Of a DNA stretch of 43,138 nt, positions 1 through 10,110 are shown in pieces. Under the pieces are notes generated by a model that did not search any database, was not told the DNA's origin, and saw only the letters and a program-made list of their open reading frames with translations. Positions within the stretch are counted from its first letter, which is position 1. Each line of letters begins with the position of its first letter. Origin of the DNA: Nocardia pseudovaccinii NBRC 100343 (GTDB taxonomy: Bacteria > Actinomycetota > Actinomycetes > Mycobacteriales > Mycobacteriaceae); the NCBI RefSeq assembly GCF_001613225.1, contig NZ_BDBY01000362.1:1-43138 (forward strand), in the 5' to 3' direction. Position numbers and translations under genes: made by a program.

Positions 1-5
1 CTTGC

Positions 6-1805
6 TTACGCGGCCGCGCTGATCCCATCTGCCTCGGCGCGCAACCCGCGCAACCGGCCGAGTTGCACGTCCAGGTCGGCGATGCGTTCCTCGCGATGAT
101 CGCCGTATTTGCCGTAAGCCACCTCCGCGACGCGCAGGCGTTCGTCGGCGGCGCGGAGTACATCGGTGGCGATATCGGTGAAGTGGTCACGCAGTGTGCG
201 CTGCATGGCGCGCAACCGATTTCGCGATTCCTTACCGACCTGGAAGATCACGTCGTCCATCAGTCTGGCCACCGAAACCTTGGCCTCGGCCTGACGGCGC
301 TGCTTGCGCGCCTTGCGGTCGTCCCACAGCGCATTGGCGCCCAGCAGCAGCGCGGCGGCGGCCGAATACCAGTTCACCAGTGGCATTTTCAGCAGGCTGG
401 TGAGCACACCGACCATGAGCAGACCACCGTAGGACCCGCGCATGACGGTCAGGAATTGGCCGAGCACACCGGCCTTCCCGCTGGTCAGCGGATCCAGCGG
501 CGCGACAAGGTCGAGCACTTCACCGGGATTTTCCAGGCGTAGGTCCGGTAGCGGCGGGGTGCGGTGATCGGCGGGGAATTTGGCGGCCACCTGTTCGGAC
601 AGTTCCACCGCCCGGTAGTGCGCTACCACGAAATTCTCTTCGACGGCCTCGCAGATGCGCGCATCCAGATCCGCGCCGAAATCCTGCCAGCGGCGGGCTG
701 GATCGGTGTTGAGGATCTCGGCCTCGGCATCGCGTACCAGACTGCGCAGCCGATGCCGCAGGTCGTGTTCGATATCGGCCATCAGCTCGGTACTGCCGTC
801 ACCGAGGGTGACCTGCCAATTGGCCGAGCGCTGCCGCAGCTGGTCGGCCTGGTCGCGGGCGGCGACGAGTTGTTCGGTGATCTCCACCCGGCGGCGCGGA
901 TCGCGCAGCGCCTCGGCCTCGGTCCGCAGGGTCACAGCCAGGTGGTCGGTGACTAGGCGGATGTCGTTGGCCGCGGCTTCCAGCACCAGGCTGTCGGCCC
1001 TCGCCAGCACATAGTCGCGCAGGTGGTCGACCAGTTGGGGCACACCGGATTCGATATCACGCTGGTAATTGCCCGCCTGCAGGTGCAGCAGCGCGGAAAC
1101 CGGCGCCACCGCGAAACCGAGACCGGCCGCGTCCAATCGCTCGCGATTGCGCTGCTGGGTGTGCTGCCAGTGCGGGTGCAGATCGATCTTGTTCAACGCG
1201 CAGATGACCGTCGGACAGAGCTGCTGGATGCGCTCGAGGTAGCCGATCTGTTCCGTGCTGAACTCGGATCCGGCGTCACCGACGTAGAGCACGGCATCCG
1301 CGGCGGCGATCATCGACCAGGTGGTGTGATCGTCGCCGTTGCCGCCCGGTGCGTCCATCAGGACGAGGCCCTCGGCGAGCAGCGGGCTCGGCTCGGTGAA
1401 TTCGGCGCGGATCACCCCGTCGGCGGCCAGCGCGGGCCCCGGGTCGAGCGGATCGACGGGCTGGCGTTCGATCCGGCCCGCACCCAGCGATTTCACCAGC
1501 ACGGCGGTCGGCTCCGGTCCGAACTCCGCGATCACCGGCACGCTCAGCGCACTCTCGGTGGCGCTCACCCGCGCCCCGATCAGGCCGTTGACCAGGGTGC
1601 TCATACCGTTCTTCGCGGCGCCGACGACCACGAGGCGCAGCCGTGTGTCACCGACCCTGGCCCGGACCATACTCAGTCGGCCACCCAGGTCTTGTCGGCC
1701 CGCGGAGCGGGTCATCTCCTGCAGTTGATCGAGAATTCCGATCACTGGCGCCATCGCCGCCGGATGTTTCACCGTGGCGGCCTCCAGCCCAGCTGCGGCA
1801 GACAA
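6..1805 (-). CDS. Dynamin-like GTPase with degenerate P-loop (599 aa)
   Basis: Probable membrane-remodelling GTPase of the bacterial dynamin/IniA-IniC type. The GTPase domain fills roughly residues 55-260. It has a P-loop at 62-70 (GAAKNGMST), a G3 motif DAPG at 151-154 and a G4 motif NKID at 205-208. The G1 lysine expected after Gly67 is Met68, so nucleotide binding may be altered. Residues 280-400 are helical and charged, and a hydrophobic hairpin at about 461-495 looks like the membrane-inserting paddle, followed by a basic coiled-coil tail. The start is TTG at 1805, chosen because AGGAGG lies 7 nt upstream. It sits 85 nt downstream of a Pro/Thr-rich gene on the same strand and is probably co-transcribed with it. 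The IniA/IniC comparison is inferred from architecture and from the low-complexity neighbour; the role in this organism is unknown. Confidence 0.85.
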   Translation of the reverse strand: MSAAAGLEAATVKHPAAMAPVIGILDQLQEMTRSAGRQDLGGRLSMVRARVGDTRLRLVVVGAAKNGMSTLVNGLIGARVSATESALSVPVIAEFGPEPTAVLVKSLGAGRIERQPVDPLDPGPALAADGVIRAEFTEPSPLLAEGLVLMDAPGGNGDDHTTWSMIAAADAVLYVGDAGSEFSTEQIGYLERIQQLCPTVICALNKIDLHPHWQHTQQRNRERLDAAGLGFAVAPVSALLHLQAGNYQRDIESGVPQLVDHLRDYVLARADSLVLEAAANDIRLVTDHLAVTLRTEAEALRDPRRRVEITEQLVAARDQADQLRQRSANWQVTLGDGSTELMADIEHDLRHRLRSLVRDAEAEILNTDPARRWQDFGADLDARICEAVEENFVVAHYRAVELSEQVAAKFPADHRTPPLPDLRLENPGEVLDLVAPLDPLTSGKAGVLGQFLTVMRGSYGGLLMVGVLTSLLKMPLVNWYSAAAALLLGANALWDDRKARKQRRQAEAKVSVARLMDDVIFQVGKESRNRLRAMQRTLRDHFTDIATDVLRAADERLRVAEVAYGKYGDHREERIADLDVQLGRLRGLRAEADGISAAA

Positions 1806-1890
1806 CCGCTCCTCCTAACTGTCGTACGAATATCGCGTTCGACGATGACATGCGTCGGCGCGACGGATGCGCGCGACCCCCGTGCGGCTC

Positions 1891-4116
1891 CTAGAACAGG
1901 TTGATATCCAGGCCCGCCACGACGTGGTGGCCGTCGTCCACACCCGGATCGGGCAGCAACGGGGTGGACAGCCCGGCGGCCATGAGGGTCAGTGCCGTGT
2001 GATCGGGCTCGTATACCGGGTGCGCGAAATCGGCCGGGTCGCCGAGGTCGGCGGCGATCGGGTGTGCAGGCGGCTTCATCGGGGTGACCGGTGCGGGCAT
2101 CGTCGGCGCGGGCACGTGCGGCTGCTGAGTCGGGATCGGCGCCGGGGAATTCGCGGTCGGGATATCGATATCAGGGGTTGGCGCGACCGTCGGCGCGGAG
2201 TGGGTCATCGTCGGCACTGAGACGGTCGGGACGTCCACGGTCGGGTCGTCGATATCCGGCTGGGTGGTGTGGGTATTCGGGATCGAGTTGCCGCCGTTGA
2301 CGGTGCTCGGAATGGTGCCGCCGTTGTGACCGGTGCTGGTTCCGCCACTATTGCCGGTGCTCGGGATCGTCACATCGTCGTCGTCCGGAATCGTCGGCGT
2401 CGCCGTGTGGGTCGGCGTGTGCGTGGTGGGAGCCTGTGTGGTCGGCGCGTGGGTCGCGGTCGGGATCTTCGTCGTCCCGGTGGCATCCGTGTCCGGAACA
2501 GTGGGGTGGCCGGGCTTGGTACTGCCCGTATCGGGAGTCTTGGTCGGATGCCCGGTGGTGTTGTCGGCGGGGATCGGCACCGTCTTGGTGACGGTGGTCG
2601 GAATGTTCGTCAGCGGCGTCGTGGTCGAAGGCGAATCGTCGACCACGACCGGATGCTTCGCCGGAACGGGCCTCGGCTCGAACAGCGCGGGCACCGTGGC
2701 GGCGGGCGCGGTCAGCGGCGACGGACCCGCCGGAGCGACCAGGACATTGGCGACCGGGGTGCTCGCCACATCCGGCTGAATCGTGGTCTGCAGCGGGGTG
2801 GCCGCAACCGGCGCTGCGACCGCAGCGGGCGCGACGACCGCGGGGGCCACCGCTGCGGGCGCGACGGCCGCGACCGGAGCGGGCAGCGGCGCCGCGAACG
2901 GCTGCACGGGCTGCACCGCGACGGGCTGCACGGCCGAGTACTGCGGGACGGATCCACCCACGGGCTGAGTGCCGACCGGGTTGACCGTGCCGTTCGTGCC
3001 TGCATTATCGAGGCCGGTACGTCCGGTGGTGCCGGGGGTTTGGCCGAGCCAATCGGAGTACCTGTCGATATTGTCGCCGACCCGGCCCGCGCCGACCTCG
3101 ACCTTCAGCGCGCCCTCGACCTCGATCTTGGACTGCGTGGCGAGGTACACCCCGTTCGGACCGGCACTGAAGTCCACTTGGAGTTCGGTGTGCACGCTGA
3201 AACCGGCTTCGGCATTGATGAATACGCCGAACGCATCAGGGCTGCCGACACCGTGGTACATGTCGGCGCCGTGGAATGCGTCGCCACCGTGGAACACGTC
3301 GTTGCCATGGAACAGCTCACCACTGCCCCCGGTCGCGCCGCTGTGAAACATGTTGCCGCCGTAGAACGGAACGTTGCTCGCGACCGCATCGCCGTCGTCG
3401 GCGCTTTCGGCATCGCTGCTCACCGACTCGCTGATGGCCGTCCCCGACGTCGGAACACGGGGCAGGGTAAAGGGATTCGAACCCGGAGCGAGGAAGCCGT
3501 TCGGGCTGGGGAGGTTCGGGCTGGGGAGGTTGAAGCCGTGGCCGCCCTGACCGAGGTCGAGTCCGGGCACGTTACCGAGGCCGGGCACGTGTCCGGTACC
3601 GAGATCGAGGCCGGACTGCGGTGAGTCGCTGTGCAGATCGAGGCCGGACCGTTCACTCTCGGTTCCGAGCGCGAGGCCGGGCTGATAGCTGCCGTACCCG
3701 GTGTTCTGCCACGGCTGCGGTGAATGCTGCTGCGGCACAGGCCCGATGTACACGCCCGAATTGGGCACATTCGGAATGGTGAACGGCGCGTTGACGCTCA
3801 CATCGCGCGGGGTCGGCGTCGACGAATGCAGCGGCGCGGGCGGTGTCGAATTCGGGTCCGGATCCGGGAAGGTGACCACGGGGCTCGGCGCGTCCGCATC
3901 GGGGTCGCGGGTGTAGGCCGAAGTCCAGCTGTCGAGCCGTTGCCCGCCGGGATGTACGGGTGCGGTACCGCCATTGGCGGCGACCAGCGCGCCGCCGGTC
4001 ACGTACGCGCCCGCCCTCGCTACCCGCGCGACGCCGGTGGCAACGCGATAGGCGGTGTCGCCCGCACGGTCGTCAGCGTCGGTGGCATCGCTGTCGAAGG
4101 GCAGGTCACTCGTCAT
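1891..4116 (-). CDS. Pro/Thr/Ala-rich low-complexity protein upstream of dynamin-like GTPase
   Basis: No family recognised. The 741-residue protein has no signal peptide, lipobox or sorting motif. Residues 1-60 are acidic then Ala/Gly-rich. Residues 150-200 carry repeats of SGLDL and PGLDLG type, and 258-292 carry His-Gly repeats (FHGND, FHGGD, FHGAD, YHG). Residues 295-357 are the only stretch that looks folded: alternating beta-like segments such as ELQVDFSAG and KIEVEGALKVEVGAG. Residues 390-480 are Ala/Pro/Val repeats and 490-680 are almost entirely Thr, Pro, Ser, Asp and Asn. The tail ends in a hydrophobic GLDINLF. Position before a dynamin-like gene, low complexity and a hydrophobic tail recall mycobacterial IniB upstream of IniA, but the N-terminal IniB signature is not visible, so the link is by context only. 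GTGGAG before the ATG is a plausible ribosome site. Confidence 0.75.
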   Translation of the reverse strand: MTSDLPFDSDATDADDRAGDTAYRVATGVARVARAGAYVTGGALVAANGGTAPVHPGGQRLDSWTSAYTRDPDADAPSPVVTFPDPDPNSTPPAPLHSSTPTPRDVSVNAPFTIPNVPNSGVYIGPVPQQHSPQPWQNTGYGSYQPGLALGTESERSGLDLHSDSPQSGLDLGTGHVPGLGNVPGLDLGQGGHGFNLPSPNLPSPNGFLAPGSNPFTLPRVPTSGTAISESVSSDAESADDGDAVASNVPFYGGNMFHSGATGGSGELFHGNDVFHGGDAFHGADMYHGVGSPDAFGVFINAEAGFSVHTELQVDFSAGPNGVYLATQSKIEVEGALKVEVGAGRVGDNIDRYSDWLGQTPGTTGRTGLDNAGTNGTVNPVGTQPVGGSVPQYSAVQPVAVQPVQPFAAPLPAPVAAVAPAAVAPAVVAPAAVAAPVAATPLQTTIQPDVASTPVANVLVAPAGPSPLTAPAATVPALFEPRPVPAKHPVVVDDSPSTTTPLTNIPTTVTKTVPIPADNTTGHPTKTPDTGSTKPGHPTVPDTDATGTTKIPTATHAPTTQAPTTHTPTHTATPTIPDDDDVTIPSTGNSGGTSTGHNGGTIPSTVNGGNSIPNTHTTQPDIDDPTVDVPTVSVPTMTHSAPTVAPTPDIDIPTANSPAPIPTQQPHVPAPTMPAPVTPMKPPAHPIAADLGDPADFAHPVYEPDHTALTLMAAGLSTPLLPDPGVDDGHHVVAGLDINLF

Positions 4117-4533
4117 GCAAGCTCCACTCTCAGGTTTCCAGCATCCTCACCACGCCGGGCAGACCGAGTGAAGATCACCTAACGATATTCCGGAAAACCC
4201 AACTGTCACATTCTGCAGGTCCGCAGAGCATACGACTGTGACGAGCAACATAACCTTGCCATTGCAGAAACCAGAACGGAAGCCCTGTTTCTGCGGGCAT
4301 CCGAATCGGGGGCCGGTGTTGCCATCGGACCTGCTCGAGCGCTCCGAGCCCGCGCCACGCGGCGGCCCCGAAAGCGTGTCGACGAGACTAACTCGTCGGC
4401 GGCCATGCGTACAGCCCGAAGTTCGATGCGCCGCAAGAGGTTTCTAATGATTGCCCAAGAGATGGTGAAGTTCGGCTCCCTAGCGTCGGTCTCGCCGGGA
4501 CGAATCCGGCACCGACACGAAGGAGATCGCACC
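4117..4533. other. Divergent intergenic region (417 bp)
   Basis: Lies between the minus-strand Pro/Thr-rich gene and the plus-strand secreted protein and must hold promoters for both. The plus-strand frame is open back to 4405, but that upstream part encodes an Arg-rich sequence with no signal and is not considered coding. No convincing hairpin, RNA gene or known riboswitch was seen. Confidence 0.5.
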
Positions 4534-4911
4534 ATGATCGCAACCCTCGGACGCGGCCGAGCCCGCATTGTCACCATCGCCACGGGTACCGCATTCGCCG
4601 CCACCGCGGCCGTGCTGGTCGCGGGAGTCGCCTCGGCCCAGCCACCGCTGCCGGGCGATGGGGACGTGACGGTGACGTGCGTGGTGCAGGGCCCCGGCGA
4701 ACCCCACGTGGTGATCATGGAGCGGCCGGGTCGGATGCCCGGCGCTCCGGCCGCACCGCTACCGCCGGACTTCGCATTGCCGGGCTGCCCGGATATCGAT
4801 CCGTCCGGACCGGTCATCGTGGCGCCTGGCCGACCCGGCGGACCTGTTGGGCCCGGCGTCTTGCATGTCCAACCCGCACGTCCGGCGCCGACCGGCAGCA
4901 GCGGCAGCTGA
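4534..4911 (+). CDS. Small secreted Pro/Gly-rich protein (125 aa)
   Basis: Hypothetical exported protein of unknown function. The start is ATG 4534 because AGGAGA lies 7 nt upstream and the next residues form a classical signal peptide: basic MIATLGRGRAR, a hydrophobic Ala/Val/Thr core to about residue 34, and a likely AXA cleavage at ASAQ. The mature part is about 90 residues, rich in Pro and Gly, with two cysteines (TCVV and PGCPD) that could form one disulfide, and no transmembrane segment. An upstream in-frame ATG at 4405 would bury the signal peptide behind an Arg-rich stretch. It ends 26 nt before the response-regulator start and may share a transcript with the two-component system, which would make it a candidate periplasmic partner or target; that is inference. 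Confidence 0.7.
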   Translation: MIATLGRGRARIVTIATGTAFAATAAVLVAGVASAQPPLPGDGDVTVTCVVQGPGEPHVVIMERPGRMPGAPAAPLPPDFALPGCPDIDPSGPVIVAPGRPGGPVGPGVLHVQPARPAPTGSSGS

Positions 4912-4937
4912 CCGAGGTCCGGCTCTATGGTGGCCCC

Positions 4938-5633
4938 ATGACCGGACAACGCATCTTGGTCGTGGACGACGAGGTTCGAGTTCTCGCGTCGCTGCGGCGC
5001 GGGCTCGAACTCTCGGACTTCGAAGTGGTCACCGCGGGAGACGGCGCCGAGGCGCTGTCGATGGTCCACAGCGCCGAACCGGACGCCATGGTGCTCGATG
5101 TGAATATGCCGAATCTCGATGGGGCGGGCGTGGTTACGGCATTGCGCGCGATGGGCAACGACATTCCTATCTGCGTGCTGAGCGCCCGAACCGCGGTCAG
5201 CGATCGCATCGCGGCCCTGGAGCGCGGCGCCGATGACTACCTGACCAAACCCTTCGACCTCGGCGAACTCGTCGCCCGCCTGCATGCGTTGCTGCGCCGT
5301 CGGCCCGCGCTGATCCGGCCGTCCGGCGATGACCAACGTCAGGTCGGACAGGTGCGCATCGATCGGGCCGGACATCGGGTGTTCGCGAGCGGACACCAGG
5401 TGGAACTGACCAAACGGGAATTCGAGGTGCTCGCACTGCTCGCCGAGAACATCGGAATCGTGCTCAGTCGCGAGCAGATCCTTTCCGCGGTCTGGGGTTA
5501 CGACTTCACCACCGACACCAATGTGGTGGATGTGTTCGTCTCCTACCTGCGGCGGAAGTTGGAGGCGCACGGTGCATCTCGGGTGATCCACACCGTGCGC
5601 GGGGTGGGATTCGTACTGCGGGAGGAAGCATGA
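4938..5633 (+). CDS. prrA: OmpR/PhoB-type response regulator, PrrA-like
   Basis: DNA-binding response regulator of 231 residues. The receiver domain (5-118) has the acidic pocket DDE at 10-12, phospho-acceptor Asp54 in VLDVNMP, and the conserved Lys in LTKPFD near 104. The C-terminal winged helix (about 135-230) has the OmpR-family pattern LTKREFEVLALLAEN, the recognition region VVDVFVSYLRRKLE and the closing hairpin HTVRGVGFVLR. The sequence reads very close to mycobacterial PrrA (remembered comparison, not an alignment run). ATG 4938 is the only sensible start: the nearer upstream ATG at 4927 is closed by a stop after four codons. The kinase partner follows 138 nt downstream in the same reading frame. 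In mycobacteria PrrAB responds to the intracellular environment and nitrogen status; the signal here is unknown. Confidence 0.92.
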   Translation: MTGQRILVVDDEVRVLASLRRGLELSDFEVVTAGDGAEALSMVHSAEPDAMVLDVNMPNLDGAGVVTALRAMGNDIPICVLSARTAVSDRIAALERGADDYLTKPFDLGELVARLHALLRRRPALIRPSGDDQRQVGQVRIDRAGHRVFASGHQVELTKREFEVLALLAENIGIVLSREQILSAVWGYDFTTDTNVVDVFVSYLRRKLEAHGASRVIHTVRGVGFVLREEA

Positions 5634-5641
5634 GCGCTACG

Positions 5642-5724
5642 GAGGAATCGTGAGCGAGCAGAGGAATCGCGAGCGAGCATCGGCATCGGCATCGGCATCG
5701 GCATCGGCATCGGCATCGGCATCG
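5642..5724. repeat. 19-bp tandem duplication plus (GCATCG)8 hexanucleotide repeat
   Basis: Two adjacent 19-bp units (5642-5660 and 5661-5679) read GAGGAATCGYGAGCGAGCA and differ at one base. Overlapping the end of the second, eight exact copies of GCATCG run from 5677 to 5724. The array sits in the spacer between the response regulator and its kinase. The repeat unit is a multiple of three and the spacer has no stop in the kinase frame after 5633, so copy-number change would alter spacing without shifting frame. Confidence 0.97.
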
Positions 5725-5771
5725 GTTCCAGCACAACGACCCGAGCGCCGACGAGTCGGTGGAGCCGGGCA

Positions 5772-7466
5772 GTGAAGTCTCCGAAAGGCAGAGTGTCCCT
5801 GTCGTTGCGCGCTCGTGTGGCGCTGGTGTCGGGCGTGGTCGCGGCGCTGGTCGCGGTCACGCTCGGCATCGCATACACGGCACTGCTCGACGCCACCGGT
5901 TCCCGTCAGTTCGACGAGACGGTCTCGACCATGGGCGTCGCCATCGCACCGCCGCTGGATACGCCACCGCACGTAGTGATTCGGACGCTCCCCGATCCAC
6001 CGCCCTTGCCCGCCCCCCAACTGAATCCCGTCCCCGAACCAAAGCCCCTCCCCACCCGGCAACCCGATCCCACAATCCCTGTCCCAAGACCAGGCCCCGC
6101 AATCCCCACCCCGCAATCGGATCCCGCGATCCCCGGCCCGCAACCCGGCCCCGCAGTCACCACCCCACAACCCGCCCCCGCAATCACCACCCCGCAACTG
6201 GGCCTCGACATCCCCCTCCCCTACCTAGATCCCTCCCTACCTGGGCGGGTCATCGTGGGCCCCGGGGATGTCCGCACCGCTGTCGCAGGCGCGCCCGGTT
6301 TAGTAGTGCGGCTCGAACCCGATCGCGCACTGGTGGATTCGGCCATCCGCCGCAGCCAGCTGATCGGCGTCGGGATCGGCATCGCGGGCGTGCTGCTCGC
6401 CGCGGTGCTCGGCTGGTTCCTGGCCGGTTATGCGGCGCGGCCACTGCGCAGACTGGCCACCGCGACGCACGGCATCGACACCCTCGAACAGCTCCCGCCG
6501 CTGAGCGGCCGCGGAGCCCGTGAGGCGGAAGAACTCTCCGACGCCATCACCCGCATGCTCACCCGGCTAGAGGCGGCGCACGGCGCCACCAATCGCGCGC
6601 TCGCCAGTGCCAGGGACTTCGCCGCGGTCTGCGCCCATGAACTCCGCACACCACTCACCGCGATGCGCACCGACCTGGAAGTCTTGGCCACCAAGGACTT
6701 ACCCGCCGAGCAGCAGCGCGCGGTCCTCGCCGACGTCCTGCTGGCCGAGCGCCAGATCGAGAACACCCTGACCGATCTGGAGCAACTCGCCGTCGGCGAA
6801 CTCACCGAATCCGACGCCTTCGAACCCTTCGAACTCTGTGAAACCCTCGACCGCGCAGTACAAGACGCCCGCCGCAGACACCCCGAGGTCAGCATCGCCC
6901 TGACCGAATGTCCCGCGACCACGGTGACCGGCCTGCCGGGCGGCCTCATGCTCATCGTCACCAACGCGGTCGCCAACGCCGTACAGCACGGTCACGCACG
7001 CACCATCACGATCGCCGCCCATCACCGCGATCCGAGCATCGCCACCGCGAGTTTTGTGGATCCAAGCCTGGCTGGCGCGAACCCCGCCGATCCGGGCAAT
7101 CCCGCTCCAAGCGTTGTCGGCGGACCCGCCGATCCAGCCACGGCTGGCGTGTACCCCGCCGATCCGAAGGCTGCGACCCCGAACGGCGACGTGCGCCAGG
7201 CCGATCCGAATGCCTTCCGACGCAACGCCTGCAACGCGGCGACCGCTGTCGAGATCATCATCGACGACGACGGCACCGGCATCCCCGAATCCATCCGCCC
7301 CACCGCTTTCGACCGCTTCATCAAAGGCCCCGGCTCCCCCGGCTCCGGCCTAGGCCTCGCTCTTGTCCGCCAACAAGCCGAACTCCACTCCGGCACAGCC
7401 GAACTCATTCCCCGACCAGACGGTGGCACCCGTCTGGTCGTGCGCATCCCCAAACGTACAGGCTGA
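5772..7466 (+). CDS. prrB: Sensor histidine kinase, PrrB-like, with two low-complexity insertions
   Basis: Membrane histidine kinase, 564 residues, about 120 longer than mycobacterial PrrB as I recall it. TM1 is about 16-39, then an external domain to about 196, TM2 197-219, HAMP 220-272, phospho-acceptor His289 in CAHELRTPL, N-box NAVANAVQHG near 400, G1 DDDGTGIP near 498-505 and G2 GSGLGLAL near 525. Two features are odd. Residues 60-155 outside the membrane are a Pro-rich string of PQPAPAITTP-like units. Residues 420-490, inside the ATPase domain between the N-box strand TITIAAHH and the strand leading to DDDGTG, are a 70-residue insertion of spaced Asp-Pro units. All catalytic motifs remain. 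The GTG start has GGTGGAG 7 nt upstream and is the first start codon in frame after the regulator's stop. Confidence 0.88.
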   Translation: MKSPKGRVSLSLRARVALVSGVVAALVAVTLGIAYTALLDATGSRQFDETVSTMGVAIAPPLDTPPHVVIRTLPDPPPLPAPQLNPVPEPKPLPTRQPDPTIPVPRPGPAIPTPQSDPAIPGPQPGPAVTTPQPAPAITTPQLGLDIPLPYLDPSLPGRVIVGPGDVRTAVAGAPGLVVRLEPDRALVDSAIRRSQLIGVGIGIAGVLLAAVLGWFLAGYAARPLRRLATATHGIDTLEQLPPLSGRGAREAEELSDAITRMLTRLEAAHGATNRALASARDFAAVCAHELRTPLTAMRTDLEVLATKDLPAEQQRAVLADVLLAERQIENTLTDLEQLAVGELTESDAFEPFELCETLDRAVQDARRRHPEVSIALTECPATTVTGLPGGLMLIVTNAVANAVQHGHARTITIAAHHRDPSIATASFVDPSLAGANPADPGNPAPSVVGGPADPATAGVYPADPKAATPNGDVRQADPNAFRRNACNAATAVEIIIDDDGTGIPESIRPTAFDRFIKGPGSPGSGLGLALVRQQAELHSGTAELIPRPDGGTRLVVRIPKRTG

Positions 7467-7468
7467 GC

Positions 7469-8086
7469 TCAGCTGATCCAGTCCCGCAGCGGTGCTGTGT
7501 CCAGCGTGACACCTACCGGGAGCGGTAGCGTCACCTCGAGCCCGATGGCATACCGGTGCACGTCCAGGTATTGGCCGTTTTCCGGCTTGCTGTACACCAC
7601 AACCTCGGCTGTGTCCCGGTCGATGAGTAGATAGATCGGGATTCCGGTCTCAGCGAAGGCCGTGGGCTTGTCCACGCGGTCACGTTGGTTGGTATCCGAG
7701 TCCCACGACGTGACCTCGACGGCCATCAGCGCGGCATGAGCCGACGCCCACTCTCCTTGTCCCAAGAACGCGTCGATTGGTGCGAGTACGGCATCTGGGC
7801 GTGCGCGCCCTTTGCGGTAGGTGCCCACCTCCAAGCCCTGCCCTGCAAGATGTAGAAACAGACGAGGACTCAACGGCATAAGCGCGAGAAGCAACCAGTG
7901 CAAGATCCGGTTGCGCTCAGCATCGGGCACAGGTTTGACCCCCAGTCGTCCGCCGATCAGTTCGACACGCATACCTTCGGTCTCGCGCTCGACCGCACGG
8001 GCGATCGCCTCGAACTCGGACGTGAGGATTGGATCCTCATGCACTGCCGTCACCGCCCACCTCCCCGGTTTCTGCCGACCCGACAT
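7469..8086 (-). CDS. Uma2-family (DUF820) restriction-endonuclease-fold protein
   Basis: Putative nuclease of the Uma2/DUF820 family (PD-(D/E)XK fold), 205 residues. Visible family features are an early acidic strand (EGMRVELIGGRL), the conserved RPD at 96-98 (RARPDAVLA), Glu124 in AVEVTSWDS, Lys140 in RVDKPTAFAETGIPIYLLIDRD, and a terminal beta-rich half (PLPVGVTLD). These match the putative metal-binding Asp, Glu and Lys of the fold. Members are abundant in actinobacteria and cyanobacteria, usually as scattered single genes with no proven cellular role. It stands alone: its stop lies 2 nt from the convergent kinase stop, and lepA lies 75 nt upstream on the same strand. A start a few codons later, at the GTG of VTAVHED, is possible. 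Confidence 0.82.
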   Translation of the reverse strand: MSGRQKPGRWAVTAVHEDPILTSEFEAIARAVERETEGMRVELIGGRLGVKPVPDAERNRILHWLLLALMPLSPRLFLHLAGQGLEVGTYRKGRARPDAVLAPIDAFLGQGEWASAHAALMAVEVTSWDSDTNQRDRVDKPTAFAETGIPIYLLIDRDTAEVVVYSKPENGQYLDVHRYAIGLEVTLPLPVGVTLDTAPLRDWIS

Positions 8087-8161
8087 GAATCCTGCCTCAT
8101 AGTCATCCCCTGTGAGGCATTATCTCCCAGTTTTCCGATCGACGCCCCGAGCGGCTGCCCC

Positions 8162-10048
<1,887 letters not shown>

Positions 10049-10110
10049 CGTCCCATGCGCGAGGTAGCGGCACTGTCAGCGGTTCACCGTTCCGCGTTCT
10101 GTACCACTTT

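Noticed and set aside
2269..3624. 451-codon plus-strand frame opposite the Pro/Thr-rich gene
   Set aside because: Arg/Gly-rich shadow. The minus-strand frame is longer, has a start with ribosome site and is in line with the dynamin gene. Because that protein is itself low complexity the choice is less certain than elsewhere.
4206..5591. 461-codon minus-strand frame over the secreted protein and response regulator
   Set aside because: Overlaps two well-supported plus-strand genes and has no recognisable domain.
5631..5771. A natural fusion of response regulator and kinase through TGA read-through
   Set aside because: The frame is open, but GGTGGAG before GTG 5772 gives a normal separate start, and no recoding signal was seen. 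Kept only as a note in the spacer finding.
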